This document shows positions 1-5,835 of a DNA stretch of 11,350 nucleotides, in pieces (positions within the stretch are counted from its first letter, which is position 1; every line of letters starts with the position of its first letter). Where the stretch lies: positions 1-11,350 of the forward strand of contig JAUVAM010000043.1 of the NCBI GenBank assembly GCA_030591745.1. The letters are read 5' to 3'. The position numbers and the translations under genes are program-made. The notes beneath the pieces were generated by a model that did not search any database, was not told where the DNA came from, and was given only the letters and a program-made list of their open reading frames with translations. The stretch comes from Deltaproteobacteria bacterium (GTDB lineage Bacteria; Myxococcota; B64-G9).

Positions 1-1
1 G

Positions 2-670
2 CCGGACTCCTCGCCAAGTCCGGTAATCGAGGGGGCTCCTTTGGCTGCGCCAGGATCTGGTTTTACCCAAGGGGTCAGCGAGGTCATGGAGCTGACCGAG
101 TTGGTGGAAGAGGTCGTGGAGCCACCCGCCGGCGCGGGCTGGGGCTCCATGGAGGAAATGCAAGGTCAGGCCACGGCATCCATACCGACACCGGCACCCA
201 TGCCTGCGGTGGATGTCCCTGCGGTGGATGTCCCTGTCGCGGCGCCGACCTCCGTGAACTTGGGTTCAGATGAGGTCTTTGAAGCGGGTCCGCCTCGGGC
301 TCTTGGCCAGCCGTCGAAGGAGGTATCGAGCGCAGCGCAACTGGCACCGCCAACTCAGTCCCCGGACAGCGTACCGCCTGCGCCCGAGAGTGACAGCTCG
401 CCACCGCCCGCCGACCTGCCGGGCCTTCGGGTGGACTACTTGTTTGAGATGACGGGTGGTGACACGGAGATCACGGCCCACGAGGGTCGGCTGAGGTTGA
501 AGATCCCCTTCAAGGTTGTGCAGGGCGAGTACCTGTTTTACTTGGAACAACGCGGCCCCAAGCAGTTCAAGGGATTTTTGGTGAGCCCCAAAGGCACCCG
601 GACGCCGGTGGATGTGGATTTCGCGGCCGTTTTCGACATCAAGGAAGTCTTCGACAAGGTCATGCTTTAG
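2..670 (+). CDS. Pro/Ala-rich hypothetical protein, 5' end outside window
   Basis: I do not recognise this protein. The reading frame is open from base 2 with no stop, so the gene almost certainly begins to the left of the window; the TTG at 41 is the first start-like codon but has no convincing ribosome-binding site. The visible 222 residues have two parts. The first ~135 are low-complexity, rich in Pro, Ala, Ser and Val, and include a perfect five-residue tandem repeat (A-V-D-V-P). The last ~85 look folded, starting near L-P-G-L-R-V-D-Y and ending in V-F-D-K-V-M-L, with alternating hydrophobic and charged residues suggesting beta-strands. No membrane helix is seen in this part. A disordered linker leading to a small C-terminal domain is the likely architecture. 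Its stop codon overlaps the stop of the convergent gene at 667-1311. Function unknown. Confidence 0.75.
   Translation, partial: PDSSPSPVIEGAPLAAPGSGFTQGVSEVMELTELVEEVVEPPAGAGWGSMEEMQGQATASIPTPAPMPAVDVPAVDVPVAAPTSVNLGSDEVFEAGPPRALGQPSKEVSSAAQLAPPTQSPDSVPPAPESDSSPPPADLPGLRVDYLFEMTGGDTEITAHEGRLRLKIPFKVVQGEYLFYLEQRGPKQFKGFLVSPKGTRTPVDVDFAAVFDIKEVFDKVML
206..235 (+). repeat. two perfect 15-bp tandem copies inside the Pro-rich gene
   Basis: The unit gcggtggatgtccct occurs twice back to back, at 206-220 and 221-235. It is a multiple of three and encodes the repeated A-V-D-V-P of the linker, so it keeps frame. It is probably a recent slippage duplication in disordered sequence. Confidence 0.85.
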
Positions 671-1311
671 GGCAGTGGCCGGCTGAAGCCCTTGGGAGCG
701 GCCCAGGGCTTGGGTCCGGTGCAGTGGTACATGTCGAAGAAGAGGATGACTTCCTTTTTACCACAATTCAGTCGGTACTGATCCACGACATGCGTGTCCA
801 ACTCGCCTTCTTTCAGTGGCCTGGTTGCGTCGGGCATGAGCTCCAGTTGCTGTCCCTCGGGCGGCGGGTTGCGTGAGCCCACGCTGCCCACTCGCTCGTA
901 GCGGGGAGGGGTTCCGTCGGGGCAACGCAGATCCCGAATGAACTGATGCTCGCCGCTTGGCAGGCAGACCTCGATGGCCTCGGGCTTGATGGTTCCCCAG
1001 GTCGGTGCTGGCTGGGTGGCAAGGGCCGCTTTGATGGCTTGCTCGTTTCTGCAGCGGGCGATGCAGGTCTTGTGTTTGTCCGGACAGTCCTTGCCTTCGA
1101 ATTGTTCGCACATGGGTTTGGCCCAGTCACATTCAAGCAAACAGCGATGCAGGATGACCAGGCGTTTCTTCCCTTGATCTTCCGGGGTCGGCACGGCCTT
1201 GATGGCCTCGTCCTTGGTGGAATCGAGTGGCGTGGAGGCGCTGTGGCCGCCCGAGGGCAGAAGGCTCAGCATCAAGGCCAAGCTCAGACTGGGCAGGATG
1301 GGATGTCGCAT
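667..1311 (-). CDS. secreted ten-cysteine protein of unknown function
   Basis: A 214-residue protein with a signal peptide (residues 1 to about 25: basic start, Leu-rich core, G-H-S-A cleavage region). The mature part has ten cysteines (57, 61, 68, 76, 83, 87, 116, 130, 183, 197), an even number that fits disulphides in an oxidising compartment. Cys57-x3-Cys61 and Cys83-x3-Cys87 form a twin CX3C arrangement in a charged, probably helical segment, as in disulphide-stapled helical hairpins. The C-terminal part has C-P-D-G-T, then G-S-V-G-S-R, and finally D-M-Y-H-C; from memory this resembles a domain of secreted proteins in Myxococcota, but I cannot name a family. The start is supported by GAGGA eight bases upstream. 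It lies 14 bp downstream of the VIT/VWA gene at 1326-3659 on the same strand, so co-transcription is likely. Its stop overlaps that of the convergent gene. Confidence 0.8.
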   Translation of the reverse strand: MRHPILPSLSLALMLSLLPSGGHSASTPLDSTKDEAIKAVPTPEDQGKKRLVILHRCLLECDWAKPMCEQFEGKDCPDKHKTCIARCRNEQAIKAALATQPAPTWGTIKPEAIEVCLPSGEHQFIRDLRCPDGTPPRYERVGSVGSRNPPPEGQQLELMPDATRPLKEGELDTHVVDQYRLNCGKKEVILFFDMYHCTGPKPWAAPKGFSRPLP

Positions 1312-1325
1312 GAGGCGTCCTCGGC

Positions 1326-3659
1326 TCAGGGCAGGTAGCTTTTCAACTCGCCGGAGGAGATGCTGTCCTGACCCCCCGCGGTGATTTCGATGGCCTTGTT
1401 CTTGCCCACCACCACCAGTACCTTTTGTCCCAGACCGAAAACCTTCTTGAGCAGGCCGGATTTTTGGATCAGCTCGAACCAGGCCTTGCCCATGTATTTG
1501 ACCTTCAAGATCTTCATGCCGGATTTGAATCTCGTGTCCACCCAGGTGCCGTCCCCGCGATAGGAGAAGGCGCGACCGGCAACGTAACGCAGGCCGGCGG
1601 CTTCATCGTCATCGCTGCGTACGGCCGAGGCCGTCTTCATCTTTTTGACTTCCTTGGCCATGGTCACGGCGCGCTCGCCGCTTCTGGCGCTCATGTCGGC
1701 GCCGGCCATGTCCATCATGGGTGCGGATGCCGGTGGCGGGGCTGCGGACTCCAGACCGGCCAAGCCATCCATCGAGCCGCCTCCACCACGACCGTGTCCC
1801 TTGAGTCCCGCGGTACTTCCCGTGCCACGGCTTTTGCCAACGGACATGGGTCGGCTGAATCGGGGCCTGCGTCGACGGGGCGGACGTTTGGTTTGCACGA
1901 TCGGCCTTTGTCCACGCACGGCTACTTTTGGGGTGTCTTCCGTGACCAGGTAGCTGGTGTAGGGCGTCACGATGCCATAGCGCTTGGCCAGGCGGATGAC
2001 CTCGTCCACCAGTTCTTTCTGTTGGCCCTGCAAGCGGATGTTGTCTAGGAGATAGCCGACTTTTCGCGTGGCCCAAAGCCGCGGGATGAAGTCGTTGTCC
2101 TTGTTGCGCTTTGAGAATTTGCCTTCAAAGGTGAATTTTTTTGTTTTGTCCCCGGCCTGGCCGGTCAAAGTTAAGGCCGTATGGCCTTCGTTGCGATAAC
2201 GACCGAAGACGATGAGTTGGCTGCCCTTGAACAGGTCGGGCATGCGCTTGGGCAGCACGTCGTATTCGTGGATCTTGCCGAAGTCCAACTTGAGATCGCT
2301 CAAGACCGGGTGGCTGATCTTGTCGTAGAAGCCGCCCAGCAATTTGGCGATCTCGGCGTTGGGTTTTACGTAGGTCGAATCCGCGTTGTTCTCGCCCGAG
2401 ATGCGATCCAAAAGATGCGTGTTGATCTCGTTGCCCACGCCGAACACAAAAACCTTGGCGTCGACTCCATTGGCCTTGGTTACATTTTTTACGATTCGGG
2501 CGGGGTCGGTCTCGCCCACGGTGGGGTGACCGTCCGTGATGAAGACCACCAGATTGGGCTCTTTCGAGTTCTTGTGACCGGCCAAGGCCATTTGCAAGGA
2601 TTCGTCGATGGCCGTGCCGCCGGCGGCTTCCATGCGACTGACGAAGTTGACGGCTTGTTGGATGTTGTCTTTGCTGGCGGAGATCGGGGTTTTTCGGAAG
2701 GCCTCCACGTCGGTGGAAAAGCGCACCACGTTGAACAGATCGTCGCCGTTCAGGTGTTCTAAGCAATACTTCAAAGCTTTCTTGGCATGTTTCATCTTGG
2801 CACCGGACATGGAGCCGGAGGTGTCGATGACGAAACTGATGCGCTTGCCGATGATCTCGGTATTGCGGAATTTCGATTTGGGTGAGGCCATGAGCATAAA
2901 GAAACCAGGTTCGCCGGGTTCACGGAAGGTGAGCAAGTTCAGGCCCACTTCCTTTTCGCTGACCGTGAAAAAGAGTTCGAAATCTCGATCGAGCAGAGCG
3001 GCTGACTTTTCAAAGCCCGCCACGGCGTGGTGGTCGTCTTTTTTTCGGCTGTAGATGTTGTGGCTGGGGGAATAGATGTTCTTGATGGGCACCTTGGACT
3101 CGATCTTCACCGACATCGTGAAGTCCTGCAGGGTGCGGGCGGACTGCTTGTCCGTGCGCATGGGGTAGATGTATTTGGTCAGGCCGGCCTCGAAGGGCAT
3201 GACCTGGCTGAATTTCATCTCGAAGCGCTGTTCGCCCTTGCGCGGCACCGGGTAGACCCGGCATTTGAACAAATCGTGGCCGATGTATTCCACCAGGCCG
3301 GGATCTTCCATGCGGCGGACGATGCCTTCATAGATGTTGCGAGCCCGGTTGCTTTCCAAAATCTCGCCCTTGATGCGCTTGCCGTTGATATAGAGGTAAA
3401 AATCGTCAACGGTGGCGCCCTTGGGGAGCGGGAAGATATAAGTGGCTTCCAAATTCCGGTTCGTGGAATTGATGAAAACCTGGTCGATATGGGTCACGGC
3501 CACGCGGTCTTTGATGGTCACGGTGGCCCGGTGGTACTTGATGGCCAAAGGCGGGATGCTCTTATCGGTGGGGATAAGCAGGCCAGTGGCAAAAGCCGGA
3601 CCAGCGGTCAACATAAAGCCGATCAAGGCCAAAAAGGTCAATTTCGCGAGGTATTTCAT
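1326..3659 (-). CDS. secreted VIT/VWA-domain protein, paralogue 1
   Basis: A 777-residue exported protein of the inter-alpha-trypsin-inhibitor heavy-chain type. Residues 1-24 are a signal peptide ending P-A-F-A. Residues ~27-155 match a VIT domain (F-P-L-P-K-G-A-T-V-D-D-F; A-R-N-I-Y-E). Residues ~272-450 are a von Willebrand A domain with an intact metal-ion site: D279-T-S-G-S283, Thr349 in G-G-T-A-I-D, and Asp376 in I-T-D-G. A low-complexity linker (~583-688), first Arg/Pro then Gly- and Ala/Met-rich, leads to a C-terminal domain (~690-777; W-V-D near 706). Such proteins bind ligands through the metal site, usually outside the cytoplasm; the ligand here is unknown. I start at 3659 because the signal peptide begins there, GGGAG lies 5 bases upstream, and both paralogues agree on M-K-Y-L-A-K. 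The 38 residues of open frame further upstream are not conserved. The secreted ten-cysteine protein follows 14 bp downstream. Confidence 0.95.
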   Translation of the reverse strand: MKYLAKLTFLALIGFMLTAGPAFATGLLIPTDKSIPPLAIKYHRATVTIKDRVAVTHIDQVFINSTNRNLEATYIFPLPKGATVDDFYLYINGKRIKGEILESNRARNIYEGIVRRMEDPGLVEYIGHDLFKCRVYPVPRKGEQRFEMKFSQVMPFEAGLTKYIYPMRTDKQSARTLQDFTMSVKIESKVPIKNIYSPSHNIYSRKKDDHHAVAGFEKSAALLDRDFELFFTVSEKEVGLNLLTFREPGEPGFFMLMASPKSKFRNTEIIGKRISFVIDTSGSMSGAKMKHAKKALKYCLEHLNGDDLFNVVRFSTDVEAFRKTPISASKDNIQQAVNFVSRMEAAGGTAIDESLQMALAGHKNSKEPNLVVFITDGHPTVGETDPARIVKNVTKANGVDAKVFVFGVGNEINTHLLDRISGENNADSTYVKPNAEIAKLLGGFYDKISHPVLSDLKLDFGKIHEYDVLPKRMPDLFKGSQLIVFGRYRNEGHTALTLTGQAGDKTKKFTFEGKFSKRNKDNDFIPRLWATRKVGYLLDNIRLQGQQKELVDEVIRLAKRYGIVTPYTSYLVTEDTPKVAVRGQRPIVQTKRPPRRRRPRFSRPMSVGKSRGTGSTAGLKGHGRGGGGSMDGLAGLESAAPPPASAPMMDMAGADMSARSGERAVTMAKEVKKMKTASAVRSDDDEAAGLRYVAGRAFSYRGDGTWVDTRFKSGMKILKVKYMGKAWFELIQKSGLLKKVFGLGQKVLVVVGKNKAIEITAGGQDSISSGELKSYLP

Positions 3660-3682
3660 GGATTCTCCCTGTGTTGGGCGAA

Positions 3683-3751
3683 GGTCATGGGCATACTGAC
3701 GGCTCACATGCACCCGGGATCTATTCAAATTCAGCGTGCATGCATCTTGGG
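3683..3751 (-). promoter_or_regulatory. conserved upstream element of VIT/VWA gene 1
   Basis: These 69 bp align without gaps to 11275-11343, ahead of the second VIT/VWA gene, with 60 matches by eye. The longest exact blocks, written on the + strand, are catactgacggctcaca (within a 17-bp run) and gcacccgggatcta. The block sits 24 bp before the start codon in both genes. It probably holds the promoter and any operator, but I could not find a clear sigma70 -35/-10 pair, so the class of promoter is open. Confidence 0.55.
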
Positions 3752-3869
3752 ACGAATCAGCAGCAAAAGGCAAGGATCTGCTTTTGTCTCTGAGCCCATG
3801 CTGTTTGGTCCTGGGTGATTTTTTTCTTAACTTTTGGCTGGCCCAATAGATTTTTCTCGTGATTTTGTG

Positions 3870-4541
3870 TTACGCCGCAAGTAGTTGGAAGTCCTTCTTG
3901 ACTTGCCATGCGGTTGCAAACGATCCGTAGGTCCGGCGTGCTAGTTCCGAGGCGGATAATGATGGGTCTTCTTCGAGAGCAGCCCACATGTCTGCGCGAT
4001 AACTCGGCCCAATTAAGACACGGTGTCGATAGGTGCGGTGGCGCTTGGCCAATTCGGCCGGTGTGAGTACATCACCGGCACGTTTGCGCAGTACGCCCGC
4101 CGGTACCCGAAGAGAGGTCCCGATGAATCGGTCATCCTCGCCCCGTCGTTGTAACTGAAACTTGGTGCCCACCCGCAGCAGGTCGATGCGCGGGCCTTTG
4201 TGAAGGCGGGCTATTCGAGCGAAGCGCCGATCCTTGCGAAGCCATGTGGCAACCGCGGCCCAGAATGCCAGCACTCGAGGGGATTCATGGGACGAAATTG
4301 CCCTGGTCAGTCTATCGACGTTGACCCAGGGATGGTGCACGCCGAGCCAAGTTGTCAGCAATGAGAGCGTCCTGAGATCATCACGATCGATGCCCTCAAC
4401 CGAAGCCGCGAGCAAGGTGTCCTCAATGTTTGCGTCGATATTACCTTCGGCGGCGAAGGCCATGCCGATACCCACCATGGCACGCGTCAAACCATCGCCA
4501 CTCTGCAACGCGGAGGCAGTCGTTGTTCGCCTAAATGCCAT
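3870..4541 (-). CDS. partner of nucleotidyltransferase; possible C-terminal HTH
   Basis: A 223-residue, Arg-rich, soluble protein without signal peptide or membrane helix. The N-terminal ~110 residues look all-helical (E-D-T-L-L-A-A-S; a Trp/Leu-rich stretch around W65-L-G-V-H-H; F93-W-A-A-V-A-T-W). The C-terminus (~195-220: S-A-S-E-L-A-R-R-T-Y-G-S-F-A-T-A-W) looks like a helix-turn-helix, so it may bind DNA. The start at 4541 overlaps the end of the upstream nucleotidyltransferase gene by 11 bp and has GGAGA seven bases before it, so the two are translated as a pair. In known AbiE systems (type IV toxin-antitoxin) a nucleotidyltransferase toxin is paired with a winged-helix antitoxin; by analogy this could be the antitoxin and autoregulator. 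Gene order here is nucleotidyltransferase first, unlike classical AbiE. I infer the role from context only. An in-frame extension to 4730 is rejected because it merely shadows the upstream gene. Confidence 0.8.
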   Translation of the reverse strand: MAFRRTTTASALQSGDGLTRAMVGIGMAFAAEGNIDANIEDTLLAASVEGIDRDDLRTLSLLTTWLGVHHPWVNVDRLTRAISSHESPRVLAFWAAVATWLRKDRRFARIARLHKGPRIDLLRVGTKFQLQRRGEDDRFIGTSLRVPAGVLRKRAGDVLTPAELAKRHRTYRHRVLIGPSYRADMWAALEEDPSLSASELARRTYGSFATAWQVKKDFQLLAA

Positions 4542-5070
4542 GATTGAGTCTCCGACGCAGATCGTTGAGCACGGCGCGGGTGTGTGCGGGCCAATCAGGG
4601 TTGGCATCTTGTTCTTCCAGCCAAGGGGCGATCTCCTCAAGCTCGGCAGCCGTAGGTGCCAGGGCGACGCAGTCGTCCAGGTCGAGACCGCGGTCGCAAA
4701 GCGCGAACAGCTTACTTCGTAGCAAGTCAAGGCGGCCGAGGCTTCTTAGTGTGATGGCCGCTCCTTGATAGGCGAGTTGAAGCCTTTCCGTCCATGCAGC
4801 AGGAAGCACATCGGCAAGCGATGAGGGGCCATTATTCAGCCAGTCATCGTCGAGGGGATCTCCGCTTGCTCGGCGGAGCGACGCGAATTCACGAGCGGCC
4901 TCGGCGATTGCCGGGGCAATCGAGGGATGCAAAATATCACAGTCGCGAGTCTGCCGAGAGATCACGCCGAGCAGTCCTAACGCAGCGCCTCCGATCACGA
5001 CAGCATCTATGTATAGTCCCCGTTCGGCTAGGTATGCATCAAAAGCATCAATGGTGTCTTTTGGTTTCAT
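4531..5070 (-). CDS. small nucleotidyltransferase (DUF6036/AbiEii-like)
   Basis: A 179-residue protein with the core marks of a minimal nucleotidyltransferase: a hydrophobic strand into G27-G28-A-A (the Gly-rich loop) and T41-R-D43-C-D45 as the metal-binding D-x-D, then a later K120-L-F-A-L-C-D-R-G-L-D-L-D-D element typical of AbiEii-like and DUF6036 proteins. Such proteins transfer a nucleotide to an RNA or protein; several are toxins of toxin-antitoxin or abortive-infection modules. No HTH or antitoxin domain is fused to it. An upstream in-frame ATG at 5079 exists, but it lies inside a perfect -10 box (5078-5083), so transcription should begin just downstream and the ATG at 5070 is the better start. 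That would leave little or no leader, which agrees with the lack of a Shine-Dalgarno sequence. The partner gene overlaps its 3' end. Confidence 0.8.
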   Translation of the reverse strand: MKPKDTIDAFDAYLAERGLYIDAVVIGGAALGLLGVISRQTRDCDILHPSIAPAIAEAAREFASLRRASGDPLDDDWLNNGPSSLADVLPAAWTERLQLAYQGAAITLRSLGRLDLLRSKLFALCDRGLDLDDCVALAPTAAELEEIAPWLEEQDANPDWPAHTRAVLNDLRRRLNHGI

Positions 5071-5072
5071 GA

Positions 5073-5091
5073 GTATCATTATAACAGATAC
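5073..5091. promoter_or_regulatory. inverted repeat over the -10 box, likely operator
   Basis: On the + strand gtatc (5073-5077) and gatac (5087-5091) are perfect inverted arms with a 9-bp spacer; one further base pair matches outside after a mismatch. The -10 hexamer lies in the middle. A dimeric repressor bound here would block RNA polymerase, which fits autoregulation by the HTH-like partner. The binding protein is inferred. Confidence 0.5.
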
Positions 5092-5105
5092 CCGTGTCTT
5101 GTCAA
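5078..5105 (-). promoter_or_regulatory. consensus sigma70 promoter of the nucleotidyltransferase pair
   Basis: On the minus strand TTGACA (5100-5105) is followed after 16 bp by TATAAT (5078-5083). Both hexamers are perfect matches. Counting from the -10 box, the transcript should start at about 5070-5072, at or next to the ATG at 5070, giving a leaderless or nearly leaderless mRNA. Confidence 0.75.
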
Positions 5106-5117
5106 TTCGACCCTTTT

Positions 5118-5177
5118 TTAGGTGATTCGAAGCAGTAGGGCTTATAGCCCGGAGGCGACCGGGCCGGACCGGGTTGG
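5118..5177 (-). pseudogene. decayed copy of the 3' end of the phosphate transporter gene
   Basis: These 60 bp align without gaps to 5836-5895, the last 19 codons and stop of the PiT gene, with 49 matches. Read in the transporter frame on the minus strand they give P-T-R-S-G-P-V-A-S-G-L-stop-A-L-L-L-R-I-T-stop, against P-T-C-S-G-L-V-A-F-G-L-Y-A-L-L-S-R-I-A-stop. That is 13 of 19 residues kept, an added internal stop, and the same final TAA. Homology ends exactly at the stop codon on one side and within about two bases on the other. Both copies have the same orientation and flank the gene at 5235-5822 as direct repeats. Confidence 0.8.
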
Positions 5178-5234
5178 TTTTCCCTCCATTTTTGGCTAGG
5201 ATGGTCGTATTCGAATCAATGGATGGGGTGTGTC

Positions 5235-5822
5235 ATGAAAAAGAACATTATTTTTCTGTCGCTTTTGATGGTGGCGTTCTGGGCACCGGCGGTCGGGGCC
5301 AGTTGCATGGATCCCGCCTATTGTTACTGTATCCTCAAGCCCGATGTCTCGCAGGCTCTGGTCAGGGTCGAAGTGAAGGCCGCGGCCGATGGTCTGGCTG
5401 ATCTGGAGATCTTGGGCACCGCCTACTTTGATCCCCAGAACATTCTAGGCGATGAGCCCCTGCTGCAAGGCGTTCAGGAAGGGTCCCAGCAACTTGCGAC
5501 AGGGCAGATTTGGCTTGTGCGGGTGGTCTTGGAGGCCGAGCAGTTGCAGATCGGAATTGGTGTCGAGGAGATCGACGGCCTGTTGCCCTGCTCCACCGAT
5601 CCCGACTTCCCAGGGGCGACGGCCGACACGGTGGCCGGGGCTGTGCTCTCGACAGATTGCTATGGGGCGGTCCGCGATTTGGGTGTATGGGAGGAATGCA
5701 ACATGCCCTGTTGCGCTTCATCCATCGAGGCCCCGTCCGTCATGCCCGATAGCACCTTCTGGATGTCCGTGTTGCTGGCCTTGGGGCTAGCGAGTTTTCG
5801 GTTTGGGAGATCGTCCCGCTGA
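5235..5822 (+). CDS. secreted protein with C-terminal PEP-CTERM-like anchor
   Basis: A 195-residue protein of unknown function. Residues 1-22 are a signal peptide (M-K-K-N start, hydrophobic core, A-V-G-A cleavage site). The mature part has eight cysteines (24, 30, 32, 119, 142, 155, 159, 160), an even number. The last ~28 residues read S-V-M-P-D-S-T-F-W, a hydrophobic helix (~175-190) and a basic tail (R-F-G-R-S-S-R), the three-part layout of PEP-CTERM-type sorting signals, so the protein is probably handed to an exosortase-like enzyme or kept in the inner membrane. I chose 5235 rather than the ATG at 5223 because the signal peptide starts there. A weak promoter (TTGGTT 5174-5179, 17 bp, TAGGAT 5197-5202) may drive it. 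It is the only complete plus-strand gene in the window, sits between two direct repeats of the transporter 3' end, and its stop is 13 bp from the transporter stop. Confidence 0.75.
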   Translation: MKKNIIFLSLLMVAFWAPAVGASCMDPAYCYCILKPDVSQALVRVEVKAAADGLADLEILGTAYFDPQNILGDEPLLQGVQEGSQQLATGQIWLVRVVLEAEQLQIGIGVEEIDGLLPCSTDPDFPGATADTVAGAVLSTDCYGAVRDLGVWEECNMPCCASSIEAPSVMPDSTFWMSVLLALGLASFRFGRSSR

Positions 5823-5835
5823 AAGTGATGGCCGA

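Noticed and set aside
41..43. TTG at 41 as the true start of the leftmost gene
   Set aside because: The frame stays open to base 2 with the same Pro/Ser-rich composition and there is no ribosome-binding site, so the gene very likely starts outside the window.
1326..3659. VIT/VWA proteins as sortase (LPxTG-type) targets
   Set aside because: Some VIT/VWA proteins end in a sorting signal, but both copies here end in a soluble domain without LPxTG, membrane helix or basic tail.
3660..3773. 38-residue N-terminal extension of VIT/VWA gene 1
   Set aside because: It would hide the signal peptide, is not matched in the paralogue, and runs through the conserved upstream element.
3764..3786. CAAAAG/CTTTTG inverted repeat as a terminator after the nucleotidyltransferase pair
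   Set aside because: The arms are only 6 bp, the loop 11 bp, and no U-tract follows on the minus strand.
3027..3818. Long plus-strand open frame opposite VIT/VWA gene 1, and similar ones opposite gene 2
   Set aside because: Antisense shadows of high-GC coding sequence; the same shadows appear in both paralogues because the genes are homologous, and no start signals support them.
4542..4730. Longer form of the nucleotidyltransferase partner starting at 4730
   Set aside because: The extra residues are an out-of-frame reading of the nucleotidyltransferase gene; the ATG at 4541 has a ribosome-binding site and a short overlap.
5077..5079. ATG at 5079 as start of the nucleotidyltransferase
   Set aside because: It overlaps a perfect -10 box, so the mRNA should begin downstream of it; ATG at 5070 fits better. 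A transcript from a different promoter would revive it.
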